Shown piece after piece: positions 38,832 to 53,300 of a stretch of DNA of 64,000 nt. Each line of letters opens with the position of its first letter. The stretch's first letter is position 1. The translations under genes were made by a program, and so were the position numbers. The DNA comes from Branchiostoma floridae (lineage: Eukaryota; Chordata; Leptocardii; Amphioxiformes; Branchiostomatidae). Below the pieces are notes generated by a model, which worked only from the letters and a program-made list of their open reading frames with translations, did not search any database and was not told the origin of the DNA. The stretch covers positions 8,600,196 to 8,664,195 of the forward strand of contig NC_049980.1 in NCBI RefSeq assembly GCF_000003815.2, read 5' to 3'.

Positions 38832-41525
38832 TTTGTCAGTTTCCCTGCAGTTCTAAGCTCGACGGCACAATCCTTCTCTCTCGTTCTCTCCTCAAATCTT
38901 TTGTTAAGTGTCACATCAGCCCTGTTTCTGTTTGTCTTTTTTGTCTTCTTATCTGTAGACTGCCATACCGGTTACCTTTTCACATACCACACAGCAAGGC
39001 TCACAGCTTGAGTCCTGTAGTCAGCAGGTCAATCAGCTCAATCACTTCAATCAGGCAGAGTCTGTGTAAGCAGGACAAAGTCCACATCAGATTGGCTATT
39101 GTTACTCATTAGCACGTCATTATTGGTGTTGATGGTGGAAATCCCCTATCAATAACTCGTAACAGTTGCACCCCAACATCAGAGGGTAAAGTTAACAGTA
39201 CCTCTTAGCATTGTTGTAATGCTAAAGCCAAGGTTATTGATATCATTGTATCGTATGAAAAAAACAGGAATACAGGTGTTCTACTAACTTATATATATTG
39301 CTACTAGTAAGTATGTGTTAATGTAGATATATATCAGTAGGGGGTCATAAAGCATCATAGCTATAAATTTTGATTGGGACGTACATATAATGAGTTATAC
39401 AATGTAAATGAATTTTCTTTTCATGACAACTACGTATATTATTGTTGAAAGTTTCATGTACTTATTCATAGAAAATTAGAAATAATAGATTCTACTTAGG
39501 TACTAGTATATGGAATCTTTTTTGAGCTTCTAAATGTTGAACTACTACTACTTTTTTATCAGTTAACTGTTATGCCTCATGTTACTCTGATAACTCACCC
39601 TTCAAACTGATTATTCAAACTACCAACTTATAAACTAAAGAAAATAGTCAAGATTAGAGTACTAGAGTAGATTTCTTTGGCCAGGTTGGACTTCTGGTTT
39701 CCAGTTTGGACCAGACAGATAATAATAACATAACTTATATTATACAAATGTATATGTAACTTAACGGTGCACACACCAGTTCTTCCGCGACAGGGGTCCG
39801 AGCTAGTGCACGAGAAAAAAGTGACGAAAGGCTTCCGAGGGTCCATGTTTGAGTTGACATTTCTCATTATTTCCTGCGAAATGACATTCAACGGTTACAT
39901 GGCTGAAAAGCGTAGGAAATGGTGTGTTTTCGGTGCAAATTGTGCTTTGGTCCGCGTCTTACTTCCGGGATATTCCTACGCCTGAATGTGATTAGGCTCG
40001 TGACCTAGATTGACCTCTGAAGCGCTGTGTTAAGCCTAGTTGTAATGCCGCGCGCCGTGCATGCATGATTAAAAAAACTGTAGTACTAGAATTTTCTTTA
40101 TAATTAGCTGGATTACTCGTTAGGTTTTCCTCTTTCTGACAGTATCAGTCGTGTTTGCCGGAAAAATCATCTTCATGTTTTTCTTTCAATGCCAAAATGC
40201 CCGATTTTTTGCATTATTTTTTACATGAAAATAATGTTTTTTCCCTCTAATTTTTTAAAATCAGAGAAGTTGAAGGATCGAAACTTAGTTTGTCTTGTAG
40301 CTAAAGGAATTTGCTTTCACCAGATATACAGTTATTTTGCGTCAGGATAATTCCCTGGTAGAGCTGGTCGCTAGACTTTAGGGTATGCCGCCTCCAATTG
40401 AAACCCCAAATAAACTGGTGTGTGCCCCCTTAAGATGACTCCTAAGACTTAACTAACATAACTTTACAATAATACGATAAGTCAATAAGATAACTTGTAG
40501 ATTTTAAAGGAGCACAATATGCATACTACTTTGATGATTCTGTACATATTGTTATACAAATGTAATACTATAACGTTATTCATATAATGGACACTTATGA
40601 ATATCTGAGTTATCAAACTACATAATGATAAATCATGAAGACTTACTGAAGATCCTTCGAAGAACCAGTCTGTAACTGTTAGCTGCTAGATATGTTTCTG
40701 GATAAAGCAGTGCTACACGGTATATGAATCTTTTCTGACAAGCAGATCTCAGGACAGGAAAACAGCCTGGGTTGGAAAGTTAGTTTACGCCCCCCTCCCC
40801 AACCTCACTCATCAACTTTCCCGTCAACTTTTACTTCACTCTCTGACAATAAACTTGCCATAAACACGCATAAAATACACAAGGTTATCATATTCACCTG
40901 CTGGATCAAACTTTTCCGCCATGTGGCAATTCAAAGCGAGTAAAATCCAACGAAAAAGACAGGAAACTTTCAAATCTGAACTGAGAGGAAAATATAACGA
41001 CCTTTGAACCGTGGTTGTTGAGTTAGAGCGCACGGAAACATGAATAGTGCAGTTATAAATCTATTCAATATTCTCGGTGACCCAAGAATAAAGGGACATA
41101 ATTCCTATTGTAACTTAAATAATAAAAATATGTTCAAGTTTCTTTAGTGATAAGTTATCGGAATTGAATGTTTTGTGTGTTTTTGCTCCTTTGAACTAGT
41201 GTTGGCGTTACGATGCGTTTAGACAAAATGGCGGCGAATTCCTGTCTCCAAGAACGCCCGACAACATGACGAGCATCGCGCCAAAATATAATCCCCGCTC
41301 GATATACCAGTCCGATCAACGGGGAAACAAAGTCCCCTAAATCCCAACTCTCATAGGAATGTACCACCCAAACAAGCTGCGGAACCGTAGTGTCCTAGCG
41401 ACCAGAGACGTGAGTGTTTTGATTCGGGTGCACGACTCAGAAAAAAAAGTTGCCACCAACTTCGAATTCCAGTAACACGATATTTTTCAGTGCTCGGCCC
41501 TTTGTTGACATGCATGAATTTCTGA
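38832..41525. other. Intergenic region between CEP162 and LRRC49
   Basis: Head-to-head interval of about 2.7 kb. It should contain the CEP162 5' leader and promoter next to 38.8-39.1 kb and the LRRC49 promoter near 41.2-41.5 kb. No protein-like exon on either strand; short frames near 39.6-40.0 kb have no recognisable content. Confidence 0.5.
41228..41235 (+). promoter_or_regulatory. YY1-like motif near the LRRC49 5' end
   Basis: AAAATGGCGGCG in a locally CpG-rich stretch, 300-400 bases before the likely first LRRC49 exon. Suggests a TATA-less promoter; inferred. Confidence 0.4.
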
Positions 41526-41669
41526 GCGAGTGGTCGTTGTGAGTCATTGAATGTTGCTAATGCTGGATCCCATTGTTGCGTGTGCCCAACCCTGCTACAG
41601 GTCAGTAATTTCGGGCTCAGTGTACAAGCTGCTGGCAGTGGACCGAATGAGAGACAGGGACACAGACAG
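41526..41669 (+). other. LRRC49: Candidate LRRC49 5' untranslated exon
   Basis: The sequence up to GACACAGACAG is followed by a good donor (GTAAAC). The frame compatible with the next exon is open but has no ATG, so it is most likely untranslated. An alternative donor (CTACAG, GTCAGT) lies at about 41600. Confidence 0.35.
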
Positions 41670-42367
41670 GTAAACTGAGCTCCTGGTTACTTCTTCACCC
41701 TTGTCTTGTGTCTTTTCTTAAGTCTTCCATTCCTAAATTTTGCTCAACTGTGAACCGTATAGGCTTGTATCATAAGCTGTATTGTCTATATTAGTCAACT
41801 GATTAAGTCATACCATGCCTGAGCTTTGTAAACGACGGATATGTTTTCTGGAAGAAGGTATAACGACTGAAGAAGGGTGTTTACTTACATAATGACCTCA
41901 TTTGTATTTTTTGTTTACATCACTTAACCTATTAAACATTTCGTGGTGTTGATATCTTGACTTGTCATGTTGATGTTGTTGTCAATGTTTCTGTGAAAGC
42001 CCGTGGGAACAAAAACAAGATGTGGCCAATTATTCTTAATTCTTTTATCTCACCTTGAAATTAGCATAATAATATGTGTGAAGGTCATCTTTTGTTCCTG
42101 ATTGATCTGTTTTTATTAGATGATTTAATCTCTACATATGTCAAAGCAGTGTTTTTACTTGTCAAGAAAACAAAAAAAAATATGAAAGATGTTTTAAATT
42201 GCATTTCAAATGGATTGAATGTAGTTGCCAGGTTACCTTTTTCTCAGAGGTATACAGGCTATGCGCTATAAGGGATTTTCATTGCTGCCATAATAATCAT
42301 AATTCAATACTCCAACCACCATGCTGGCTGGTAATTGGATCAAATACTAGTACTAGTAGTAGCATCT

Positions 42368-42676
42368 CAGGGCTCGAAATACCACCTGCAGGTTTGTGCA
42401 GGTAAAATTGGAGCTGTGCAGGTATTTTTGGTGTCAACCTGCACCTAACCTGCGTAAAGTTGTCCTATGATGTAGGTGTGTATGGATTGTTATTAGCTGT
42501 TTGACTGTTACCGCCTATAATAAAGTATACAAGAAAAAATAGCAATAATTATGTAAACAATTTTAGTATGATCCATACTTCCTAAATTCAGTGCAGGTAA
42601 AATTTGTCTGGTGCAGGTAATTTTCAATGTTGCCTGCACCAGTGTAGGTATGCAGAAAATAGTATTTCGAGCCCTG
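42368..42676. mobile_element. CAGGGCTCGAAAT-TIR element (copy 2)
   Basis: CAGGGCTCGAAATACC at the left and TATTTCGAGCCCTG at the right, flanked by GCATCT direct repeats. The interior is rich in CCTGCAGG/GTGCAGGTA motifs shared with copies at 44347, 48958 and 55553. Confidence 0.75.
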
Positions 42677-44164
42677 CATCTTCATATGGTTTACAGACGA
42701 ACACTGTACATAATCCAACATGGCGCAGGTGACGTCAAATGAAAAGCCTGTATTGATTGGCGTATTTATTACAAGTCATTCTAGCCTAGGACAATGTCTA
42801 TTGGACACAAAAGACTGGTACACAAATATATCACACTGACATTTGAGCCCTGTTTAGCATATACAACTATGGCCAAGGTCTTACTCAATGTTATAATAAT
42901 AAGGTAGAACTTACTAGAAGGAAAAAGAACATTTAGACAACAATGTCGCTTACTCCCTGGAGGAAGGTAAACCTCCTTTTTACTCCCTTTTTGCTGTGAA
43001 CATTTGAAAGTACTGTTATAGTTTATACATCTGTTGACATTTTGATTCCATTTCTGTTGGCTTGACTGCAAAAAGCGCTGAAGAGAAAGACTTTCACATA
43101 GGTGAGGCCTGATAAAGTTGTTCAGCATGCAGTAGACCACTATTGTGAGCATGCCTTTACTAGTAGACATCTAGCAAACTGATTGCAACAAGAACTGACT
43201 GCTTTAAGAGATTCATAGCAAAGAATGCCCTCTTAAGTCTTATCAACAAATATAGGCTTTTTTTTACAAGGTTATGACCTGATTTTCTATAGTATATCAT
43301 GTCTGCATGACCGATTTATTAAGTTTTGCCAATTAATGGTCACTGCTTTGGTTGTTATTATTTTTTGCTATAGTATAACTGACTACATAAGACTAAGACT
43401 TGTAAGAGGCAAAGCCTTACATGATTACAATACTGCATGAATGCATATCTATATGTAGCACCTGCATGTTATGTCATGCAATGACCTGCTCTAGTTGGGA
43501 AGTGCTTGAGTGCTGCACGTTTTGTCACAATGGAATGGATTACAAGACAAGAACCCTACAGAATGTCCTTATCCATGAGCACCTGGCATTAGAAATCTAA
43601 GGAGAACTGAGCACAGTACAGCCTTCTAAACTTCAATGTATAGAATAAACTTAAATGTATGTATAGTATAGCAGCATGTACTTTAGTAACATGTATAATT
43701 AATGTACTGTTGCACATAGTTCCTTAAAGTTTTAAATCTTATCCTAATGCTTGCCTTGTGCATGTACAATGTATGCCCCATTTTCCTACCTGTTAAGGTT
43801 TCTTCACTAGCTAAATTGACATTTTGACTTCCATTTTTTTTCTCATTAATAATGGATTAAGAAAGAATGGTAGTTGTGCTGAATATTAATGGATGGGGAT
43901 GAAAAGAAAAAAAGAATTCTAAGTATGATTTTCCACATGATCAAGTTTTATTGCCCCAAATATTATTTATTTCTAAGAAGAAATTTGGTTCATACCACTG
44001 CAATGCGACCATTTTTTTCATGTACATAATGATCAGAGCTACAAATCTGAAGTTATTAGAAAATAAATGTTTTTGCATAATTAGAAAAAAAATGATTTTC
44101 TAATACATCATTACAACTGCTGTATTGTGTAATAGAGACTGCTTTTTTCTGAGTGTTGTGATCC

Positions 44165-44303
44165 ATGTTCCAGGGTGCAGACTTCCGCGTTGTTCGCGAG
44201 GCTCCCAGCGCGCACACGTATCGAGCCACAGACCTGGTACAGCCGGCTCACCTGAACCAGAGACCAGGGGCTACTGAGGACCTGACTATAACTAGTGACC
44301 TAC
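44165..44303 (+). CDS. LRRC49: LRRC49 first coding exon
   Basis: MFQGADFRVVREAPSAHTYR then ATDLVQPAHLNQRPGATED and LTITSDL plus one base; donor GTGAGT. Exon probably begins at 44154. Codons 4 onward are certain coding by phase and composition. Confidence 0.65.
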
Positions 44304-47300
44304 GTGAGTTGTCATGACAAATGTTTATTTACATAACATAAGCCTATTCAAAGCTCGAAATACTTTTTTCTGCATACCTGCACTGATGCAGGTAACATTG
44401 AAAATTACCCGCACCAGACAAATTTTGCCTGCACCACTCTAGATCTGAATTTAGGAAGTATGGATCATACTAAAATTGTTCAGGAACCATTGCTATTTTT
44501 TCTTTTATACTCTATTGGTGGTAATTAACAGTAGTAGTCCACTATGTCCTGCTGCTTTGAGTCAATGCAGCTAATAGCAATCCATATACACCTACATTAT
44601 AGGATATTTGTGCGTAAAAACCCTGGGTACATTGATCAGTGAGGGTTAGGTGCAGGTAGACACCAGAAATATCTGGCGCACAGCTTCAATTTTACCTGCA
44701 CTAACCTGCATATGCAGGTGGTATTTCGAGCCCTGCATCAGCATGTATTTTTTCCAAACTCGCAATATTCTTTAAGACAGTGCATAGTTGCCATGGCAAA
44801 AATGAGTGCTCATTTGTACTACCTGTAGCCATGGGACAAAAAGTTCATGTTTCAACCTCACTTAGCAGCGCCATCTAATGACTTTGTGCAGCACTGCATA
44901 TTTCATTTCTTATCATATCACACAAAGTTATGGGAAAGAAGGCAACAATATGCCAATACATTATAGGAAGACATCAAAGTACATGAGACTGTTTCAATCT
45001 GTAAACTGTCCAATACTGTAGCTCCTGAAACTTTTGCAGTGGTTTTATGTTCACTGCTTTTGCAGCGGACGATTCACTGCAAACTTAGATTAGTTAGAAC
45101 CACCAGAGTCTTTTCATCAGTCTATACAGTAATGCTCAATTTTCTCTATACCACAACATCAAATCACCACAAACTTAGAAGCATTTACAGTATGCTGTAC
45201 ATACATGTATGCTGTATCACTACCAGGCTGAGAATAGCTTGGAATAGTAGTTTTCCCACTCATTCTTTCCTGATGTTCCAATGGTTGCTTGAAGGGCCAT
45301 GCAGCTACTGATTCTTGGATACAGACTAAACCAATAAAAGTGGACAGGTGGTACCTAAAAAAACTGCCTTTTTATTTCTTAACAATGTTAACTTAATATG
45401 ATGTTCTAGTTTGATAGTATTTTTCTATTCAAAGTTCTGTACCAAGTATAAGGATACCCACAATGTATCTCCAGGCAGTGTTTTGTAAGAAATAAACTTT
45501 ATAAAGTAAGATTCCTATCACCCCTAAAAATAATTGTTATGGCCCAACCGTTTGCCTGTCACTGTTTGCACTGACCCATGAAGCAACAGGGCTTGGGCAA
45601 TGAATGCTATAATGCCAGCAGGTGTGTTGCCTCAACTTTGGTTGTCAGGAAAATAAACTCAGTCAATTGGAAGCTAACTAGTAAAGACCATGTCCTCAAT
45701 ACCTCAGATGAATATGGTTACTATCGGAGACCACACTGATACAAATTATATGGATGACACCCAAAACTTGTGCAAGCATGCGAAAGAAGAAACGTTGCCT
45801 TTATTATGTGCTACTAGTGGTCAGAAAGGTGACACTGAACACGGAACATAAAGTGTTTAATGTGCAACTATATGTATATGATAATTTTATGGCAAGACTA
45901 GTTTAATACAACATTTTTTTTTATGACAGGAAAAGTGACACTTTATCTTGAGTATGTTTTTTAAGATACTTTTTGCCAAATATGGCATAAATTTTGTTAA
46001 TTTTCAGCTTCTTTGTACACTTTACTGTGTTGGTTGCAAACTTTTTGGGGGGAAAACAGACAAAAATTGATGCATGTTCGGATGTCATCCATATATATGA
46101 ATTATGATCAAATCAATATAACCTGAGGTAAAAGAAATAGACTGTGAATGTTTGAACCTCTGTTTTTCCTTTCAAATATACCAAGCTAGAGAAAGTCTAT
46201 CACATCTTATATAATTAGGAATTACCATTGAAAAAACCTTGCTTTTTTCTTAGTACGTCACATCCATGGTATTGGAGCTACTAGTATACTCATGTAGCTT
46301 AGTGCACATCTAGAGGGCTATATGGTAGACAGGGAACTGTGTATGGGATAATGTTTCCTGTGTTGGCCTGGTTGTATATCAGGTTACCTGTCATTGTCCC
46401 CTTACCACACACCTGTACACAGTAAACACACGGGGGTGCAGGTGAACACGTCCTTCCGTGCTTAAGTAGCTACTTAAGAACCAGGCGTCATATATAATGC
46501 TTGGCAAGCAGAGCAGATGATAAAAACACTTTTGTCCTTCATGGAGCAGTCAAACAAACTGTTACACATTCTTGTGAAAAACAACATTGGTTTGTGTTAT
46601 GTATGATGTGTGTAGTTGAATGGTAATTTGGTTGGATAGTATGCAGACTTCTATAGTGACCATCTATTAGGTACTTGACAGACATGTACACTGATGTATT
46701 AGGTGGAAATGAAATGTTGCTTTGACAGGAGTTGTACTTTTCCTTGTGTACAAGTATTTTCTCTGAGTACAGAACACAAAAACACCATCAAATGTTTGGC
46801 ATTTTTGTTAGCGAAGTTGCTTTGTTTTGAAGTGATGTGTACTTCAAAATGTATTGTTCAGTTTTTCAAAACTAATAATTCTTAAAAAACTATCATATAA
46901 TGGTATAACACTACCAGTACTAGTTGAGACCACTGTGAAAGGAGTGTTTGATTTTTGATCATTAGTGATATTTATCAGTTAGGGTATACAATGTAATGGA
47001 GTACTACCATGACCTTGGTTCTCCAAAATAAGTTTTGTCCACATTGTATTTTTGTTGTCTCAAATTTCTTGAAACCATTTTACCCAAGTCAACTTATTTT
47101 TTGAGCTGACCGTTGAGAGAATAATGACATATGTTGGTCATCCTTTGTGAAGACGCAGCATTAGCTGGCTAGAGTTGAAAATGAACCGTCCGGGGCCCCA
47201 TGTGCGTCAATTGTTTACTTTGTTAAACCTCTGCATACTGAGGACCGCACGGGTGAAGTCACATGCAAACAAGAAATCAGATCTCTCTCGTCGCCTTTCA

Positions 47301-50300
47301 AGCCAATTTCAGACCACATCGAGCATGAAGCCTTTTGAAACATTTGCAGCTATGATTTCCTAACATGAGGCGGCAGCCGCACTTTCTGCACGATACGCTG
47401 TGCTCGGCGGAGGTCTGCTATTGCAAACACCTCGCCGCGCTCGACCTGGGTATCACCTCCACCACCAGATCGCCCAGGATGCGCCCGGTCCGGTACGGAA
47501 CATACGAACCCCTCCCTTTATGGGTACAGGGCAAAGGTATATATACCCCCTCTAAGAGTGTTTTCGGTTGTTTAAGTTTACCATCCCGACAAAGTCTTGC
47601 TTGTTGTGTAAAAGTGAGGTCAGTACAAATGGGAAAACATCAGCATGGCTATGGTGACACGTTTGGGGTCAGTCTCTGTTACGCGCGTGTTGTATTGTAA
47701 ACAAGCGCCCAATTCAGCAACTGTTTTGAGTGTACACACTGTCTGAGATTTGTATCTAAATCAATCGAATAGCATCTCCAAAGAGCGATATAACATATCG
47801 CTATGCGAGGAATGGTGGCCTTGATGACGGGAGTCCACAGTTAGCAACATCTGTGAAGAATTCTGCAACTTCGAGAATGCCAGCAAGCCTTTTCTGTTCG
47901 AATGTTCCGCAATAGAGGTATTACTCTTAATTATGGTAGTGGATATGAAGTCTTGATTTCACTTGCCTAAGATTTCACAACAGTGCTTCAAACAAGTGTG
48001 CCTACGTGAAGGTCACGGCAGGTTTTTGTTTCGCAGACCTCGAGTTTTTCTCTCTCAACTGAAAGAAATAATGCGAGTGTTAACAGTAAACAGGGCCGGT
48101 ATGGCTAGATGTAAATACTTTCTTTTTTTATGTGGGACACTGTATCCGCTGGATTTGAAGTCCGATCGCTGGCCTTGAAGCCATTTTTGATTTGGTTTCT
48201 TGGAGTAGCAAACACTCCTGCTATGGCGAAGCGAAGGTGCAACATAGAGAAAGCTGCCACTGTAAAGCTGTCTGTGTCACAGAGCTAGAGAGAGGGTCCA
48301 CAAGTTTGTTGTTGTGACTTCAGGAGAGCAGAACATTTTGTAAATTTTGTGATAGTAGTTCGGTGTGTATGAATCCCACCGTAATGCACAAATTCTGGGT
48401 AGCAGTGCTGCAGAGGGTTGCAGGTTAGTGTCGTGGCATCTGTACATACATGTAATGTTCTTCATGAACCACCTTTCTGAATCAAAGTGTCCTTGTGTTA
48501 GAAGGTTACTAGTATCTCTTAGGCTGTGACGTTAACCTTAAAGTTTGTATCTGCCAGATCGTATGAAGACCTTTGACATCATCTTTATCATAATATAAGT
48601 CAGGGCCAAGCTAGTACATCATCATCATCTGATCATATTACTCTACATTGCCCTGTTCATGTCAAGCATAACTTCTTGTAGGTTCTCTTATTTGATTTCT
48701 GAGTGTGTCCCCATCTTAAGTGTCAGTAAAACTAAAAGTCAAACTTCTGCAACACAGTTAGCCGCTTGCAATTAGTTTCTTTAGGAAGACCTACGACACA
48801 ACTTTTGTCATTTCACTCAGGTGTACAAATGGTTACTTGACTTTGGCTGGGAAGGCAAAAGGCAGTTAAAGGAGAGGGTTAGCTATACCCTGCCCTTATT
48901 GAACACAGTGGATAACATTAACAACCCACTGCCCCTACGACCTCAATATATAGTACTCAGGGCTCGAAATACTACCTGCATATGCATGTTAGTGCAGGTA
49001 AAATTGGAGCTGTGCAGATATTTCTGATGTCTACCTGCAACTAACCTGCACCGGTCCATGTATATGTACTGGGTTTTATACATAAATGTCATATGATGTA
49101 CCTGTAGGTGTATTGTTATTAGATGCATTGACTGTTACCACCTATATATGTAAAGGAAAAAACTAGCAATGGTTCTTGAACAATTTTAGTATGATCCATA
49201 CTTCCTAAATTCAGAGTGGTGCAGGTAAACTTTGTCTGGTGCAGGTAATTTTCAATGTTACCTGCACCAGTGCAGGTATGCAGAAAAAAGTATTTCGAGC
49301 CCTGGTACTATAAGACCCTCACCTTACCTCGAGGGAGAATACAATGTACTTAATAGATGCATGTCATTGTTTTAAGTACATTGCTGTTAGCCCTACCATA
49401 GAATTGTTTTCAGCTTGGATCACGTTTCCCTCTTCAATGAGGAGACATGTCAAATAGATCAATACATTCTCCACCAAGGGCAAATAGGCATGTCATTCAT
49501 GGGGTACTAAATGTCAACAACAGGGGACTAGAAATGGTGACCCTTGTTCTGTGGCAGGCATTGTTAACTACAAATTAACTCCCCAGATTTGGCAAAACAG
49601 CCTGTATTAATGTCCATACGCCACATTCCTTGTCGAGAGACTGAAAAAAAAGTAACTGAATGCTGTACTTTAAATGCATGCTCTGCTGCAGTTAATTTAT
49701 TACCATTTGATAATCATATAGTGGGAAGAGAGTCTATAAAACTCATGTTACCTATTCACTTGAATCTCCAACCAGATGTGGGGAGACAGATTTCATTACA
49801 TTTTGCCAGCTGCCAGTTTTAGTGACAAATCTCCATACAGTAATGACATAAAAATTTTGCCCCCTGACATCTGCTTGGAGATTTGTCATACCTGATTTTG
49901 TATGTATTGGAATGTGCACACCCAGATTGTTTTTGTGGAGGCTAACCTGTGTCGTGTTTTAATCACAAAGTTCTTGATGCACAACCATGAATTTTATTAC
50001 GAGCCAATGTTTCGATGACCATCTGTCATCTTCGTCAGGGCTAATATGTATACCATCATCGAACCGTTGGCTTGTAATAAAATTCATGGTTGTGTATCAA
50101 GAGCTAAAATTTGTAAGTCTTTGTGATTACTGTAATTCCTGATATTTTCAATGTACTGTTATGTTCACGGTTTTCACTGTGACCACTGTAACGTGAACTT
50201 ATCATTACTGATACATTGTAACAAATAATTCACTGCCTTTTTTTATGTGCACTTGCCGTGACAGTGAACATTTAGTTCCGAGAACAAGTTAAATTTTTTC

Positions 50301-53300
50301 AGACCGTGAAAGTTTGGTACCGAGAAGACAAAGTGAATTACAGTACTAGTAAGTAGATTACCAACCTTGATGAAATTAATCACTGTGTCGTGTTTTGTTT
50401 CGCCAGTATCGCCTGGCGCGGCCCGCGGCACCACCCCTCCGCTACAGAAGGACCAGCGCGGGAACAGGCAGGTCCACACGCCCTCCACGGCGTACGTGTC
50501 CGAGCTCAGCTTCAACTCAGGGCCGCAGCGGAACCAACATCATCAACAACAACAACAACAACAGCAGCAACAGGTATTGGGAAAATCTTACCCTGGTTAT
50601 AGGCAACAATATTTTTACCTTTTCTTTCTTGAGCAAGATTTTTTTTCTTGCGTCATTTCTGGATCCCTTTTTTTCTTTTGGACAATTTGCCGTTCCCAAA
50701 TTTGTTTTTCCATTTTTTAGTTTCTTGTCAGTGTTATTCTCTTCCCTATCTGTTGTACTTTTTGTTACATTAATTATAATAGGTGTTAACGGACATTTGA
50801 TAGTTTAGGAATAAATTGAATTGTTTCATACCAAAATGTTGGAATAGATTTAGGAGTAAATACTGGATATACCTAGAGTACATTTTATATTTCTCATCTG
50901 AGTCAGAATCTTTGTACTAGTAACTCAATGCTACTTAACTCTCTGACGCATCTGTTTATCTGACATCATGTTACCATGGTTACAGGATCCCATGAAAGAT
51001 GAGATGAGCTCCCACAATGCCCGGCACACCCAGTCAGCTGGGGCCCTGTCGTCACGGCAACAGAAGGGAAACTACCTGCCAGGTAAGTTTTGGATGTCCT
51101 AAAACATGAAAATGTCCTGGTCTGTTCCTAATAGATAGATGTCCTGCACTACTGAAAGTAGTCAACAGGGGGCGCTTCAGAGAAAGGAGGCTCCTGTTTG
51201 GAAGGATGACAGAAATGAAAGAAGTAATCTGGTAGCTGTAACTACCAGGTAAGTTTTGGATGTGCTGTCTGAAAACATGCACAAATGTCCTTGTCTGTTC
51301 CCAATACATGTCCTGCACTACTGAAAGTATCCAACAGGGGGCACTTTAGAGAAAGCAGGCTCCTGTTTGACAGAAATGAAAGAGGTAATCTGGTAACTAT
51401 AACTTGATTATGTTGGAAAAAAAGGGGGGTTCCAGGATCTTTTGTGGTCCTTAATCAGAGTGACCTTCGGATTGACCCAGTCCCACAGGGACGGCAACCG
51501 GACATTGTCAGCCCTGGGTTTACAAAACAGTAATTAAAATTACAATACACCTGGTATTATCCAGGCTTCATCTCTCTGGTTACCTCTAGCTGGGTGGAGC
51601 TATTGATTGTGTCCATTCTCTATTGTGTCCGAATCTGATATGTACGTGCATAGCGAGGTGTTTGAGTTGTCAGGTAGAGAAAATAGGGCACCATGGAAAA
51701 CTGACTGCAGCTGTGCCATTGCTTTGTTTGTTGTGTAAATTGTAACGTTGGTATTAGTAAGAAGGACTGAGTATACCGGCGTGCACATGTCGTCTTGGGG
51801 GTGGTGGAAGAAACAGAGTCCTTGCAGTAAGGATAGTCAAATCTGTTGTCTGTCTTGTTTCTAAGTGTTTAACTTTAAGATAGCTTTATGTACTAGTAGA
51901 ATCTTGTTTTCAAGTTGTTCCACAGATATTACTGTGTACTGTGCTGTCAAACACATGCCATATGCACCATCTTGTTTCTATGTACTCTATGTACAAATGT
52001 AACTGCTGGGCTATGTTCAATATATCCTTTACAAAAAGAGTCAACTTTTTGCCTTGATCTAGATTTTAACAGCTTTATCTATTAGTATCAGGCTGCTTTT
52101 TGTATGTTATCATAATGATTGTGTATGTTATCAGTCATGGTAAAGTTAATAAACTAGTCTGCCTATAATGTGCCTACTGTATTTGCTCAAAAAGTACACA
52201 ACCCAGTTAAGGTACGCACACATGATTTGTGGCATGTCTGTGGGAATGAATCGTAAATTGGAAACACTGAAATAAAGTATGCGCCCCTTCTCCACCAATC
52301 TTGCACACATCCTGAGCCAGATAAATGTTGTACATGAAAGCAAAAATCTTTATAGATAGTTTTGCATCCTTCCTAGAAACTGTAGTACCACCTTGATCTA
52401 TTTGAGGTCCTTTTTTCATTTATAGTATGTAATAACCTCAAAAAAAGTAGACACCCCAACTTTGGTAAAAGCTTTTGAATTTTGAAAATTCAAAAAGTGT
52501 GGATGTCTTGAAAAATGGCTTAGGTCAAAGATGTATCAAGGTTGAATAAAAGAAATAAATTATTCGAGAAAATACATTACAGTGAAAATATTTCTAGTAT
52601 CAAAGATTGTTTTTCATGTATTTTAGGTGACAGGGTCATCTTTGCGGAGAGCCCCTCTGCACCAGGGATCCCCATTGTGTACAGGACACAGGAGGAGAGG
52701 GCCAGCAACCCGGACAGACTCAACTTAGATAGGTCAGTATATTTAATTCTACAAAACTAGGGGTAGGTATCAATACTGAAAACTTAGGTACAGTTAAGGT
52801 TCTGGTCCAGAGGATCAGGTCCAGACCTGAACCTGGACCTAATTGTCTGAGAAAAAGTTGTAATGGACAATTTCGCTACAAATGAATCTGTTTGGGGAAG
52901 TATCCGACTCCCACTAAGTGTTTTGAAATCATCATGTAAACAGTGCCAACTTTGACTGTAGAAAGATGGTAGAAATGACTATAAACGCTACCCTGTTCTT
53001 TGCTCTTGTTAATTTCTTGGACCAGTAAGCTCCAAAAGTTTTGTTTGTTTGCTTCTCCTGCCCATATTGTTCATTGAGCTTCTGTCCATATTGTTCATTG
53101 TCTAATCAGTCCAAGGTTTGGTCTACTGATTTTTTCAAGTCCGTTATTTTCGGACTGGTCCAACAAGAAAAAAGGGTGTAAATGTACCCACACCTACACT
53201 GTCTTGACTTTCCTAAATGTAGAAAATACCAATTCTTATTCCAGGAGACGGCTGACAGTCTGTCCCATCTTGGAGGGGGAGGAACACCTGAGACTACTCA

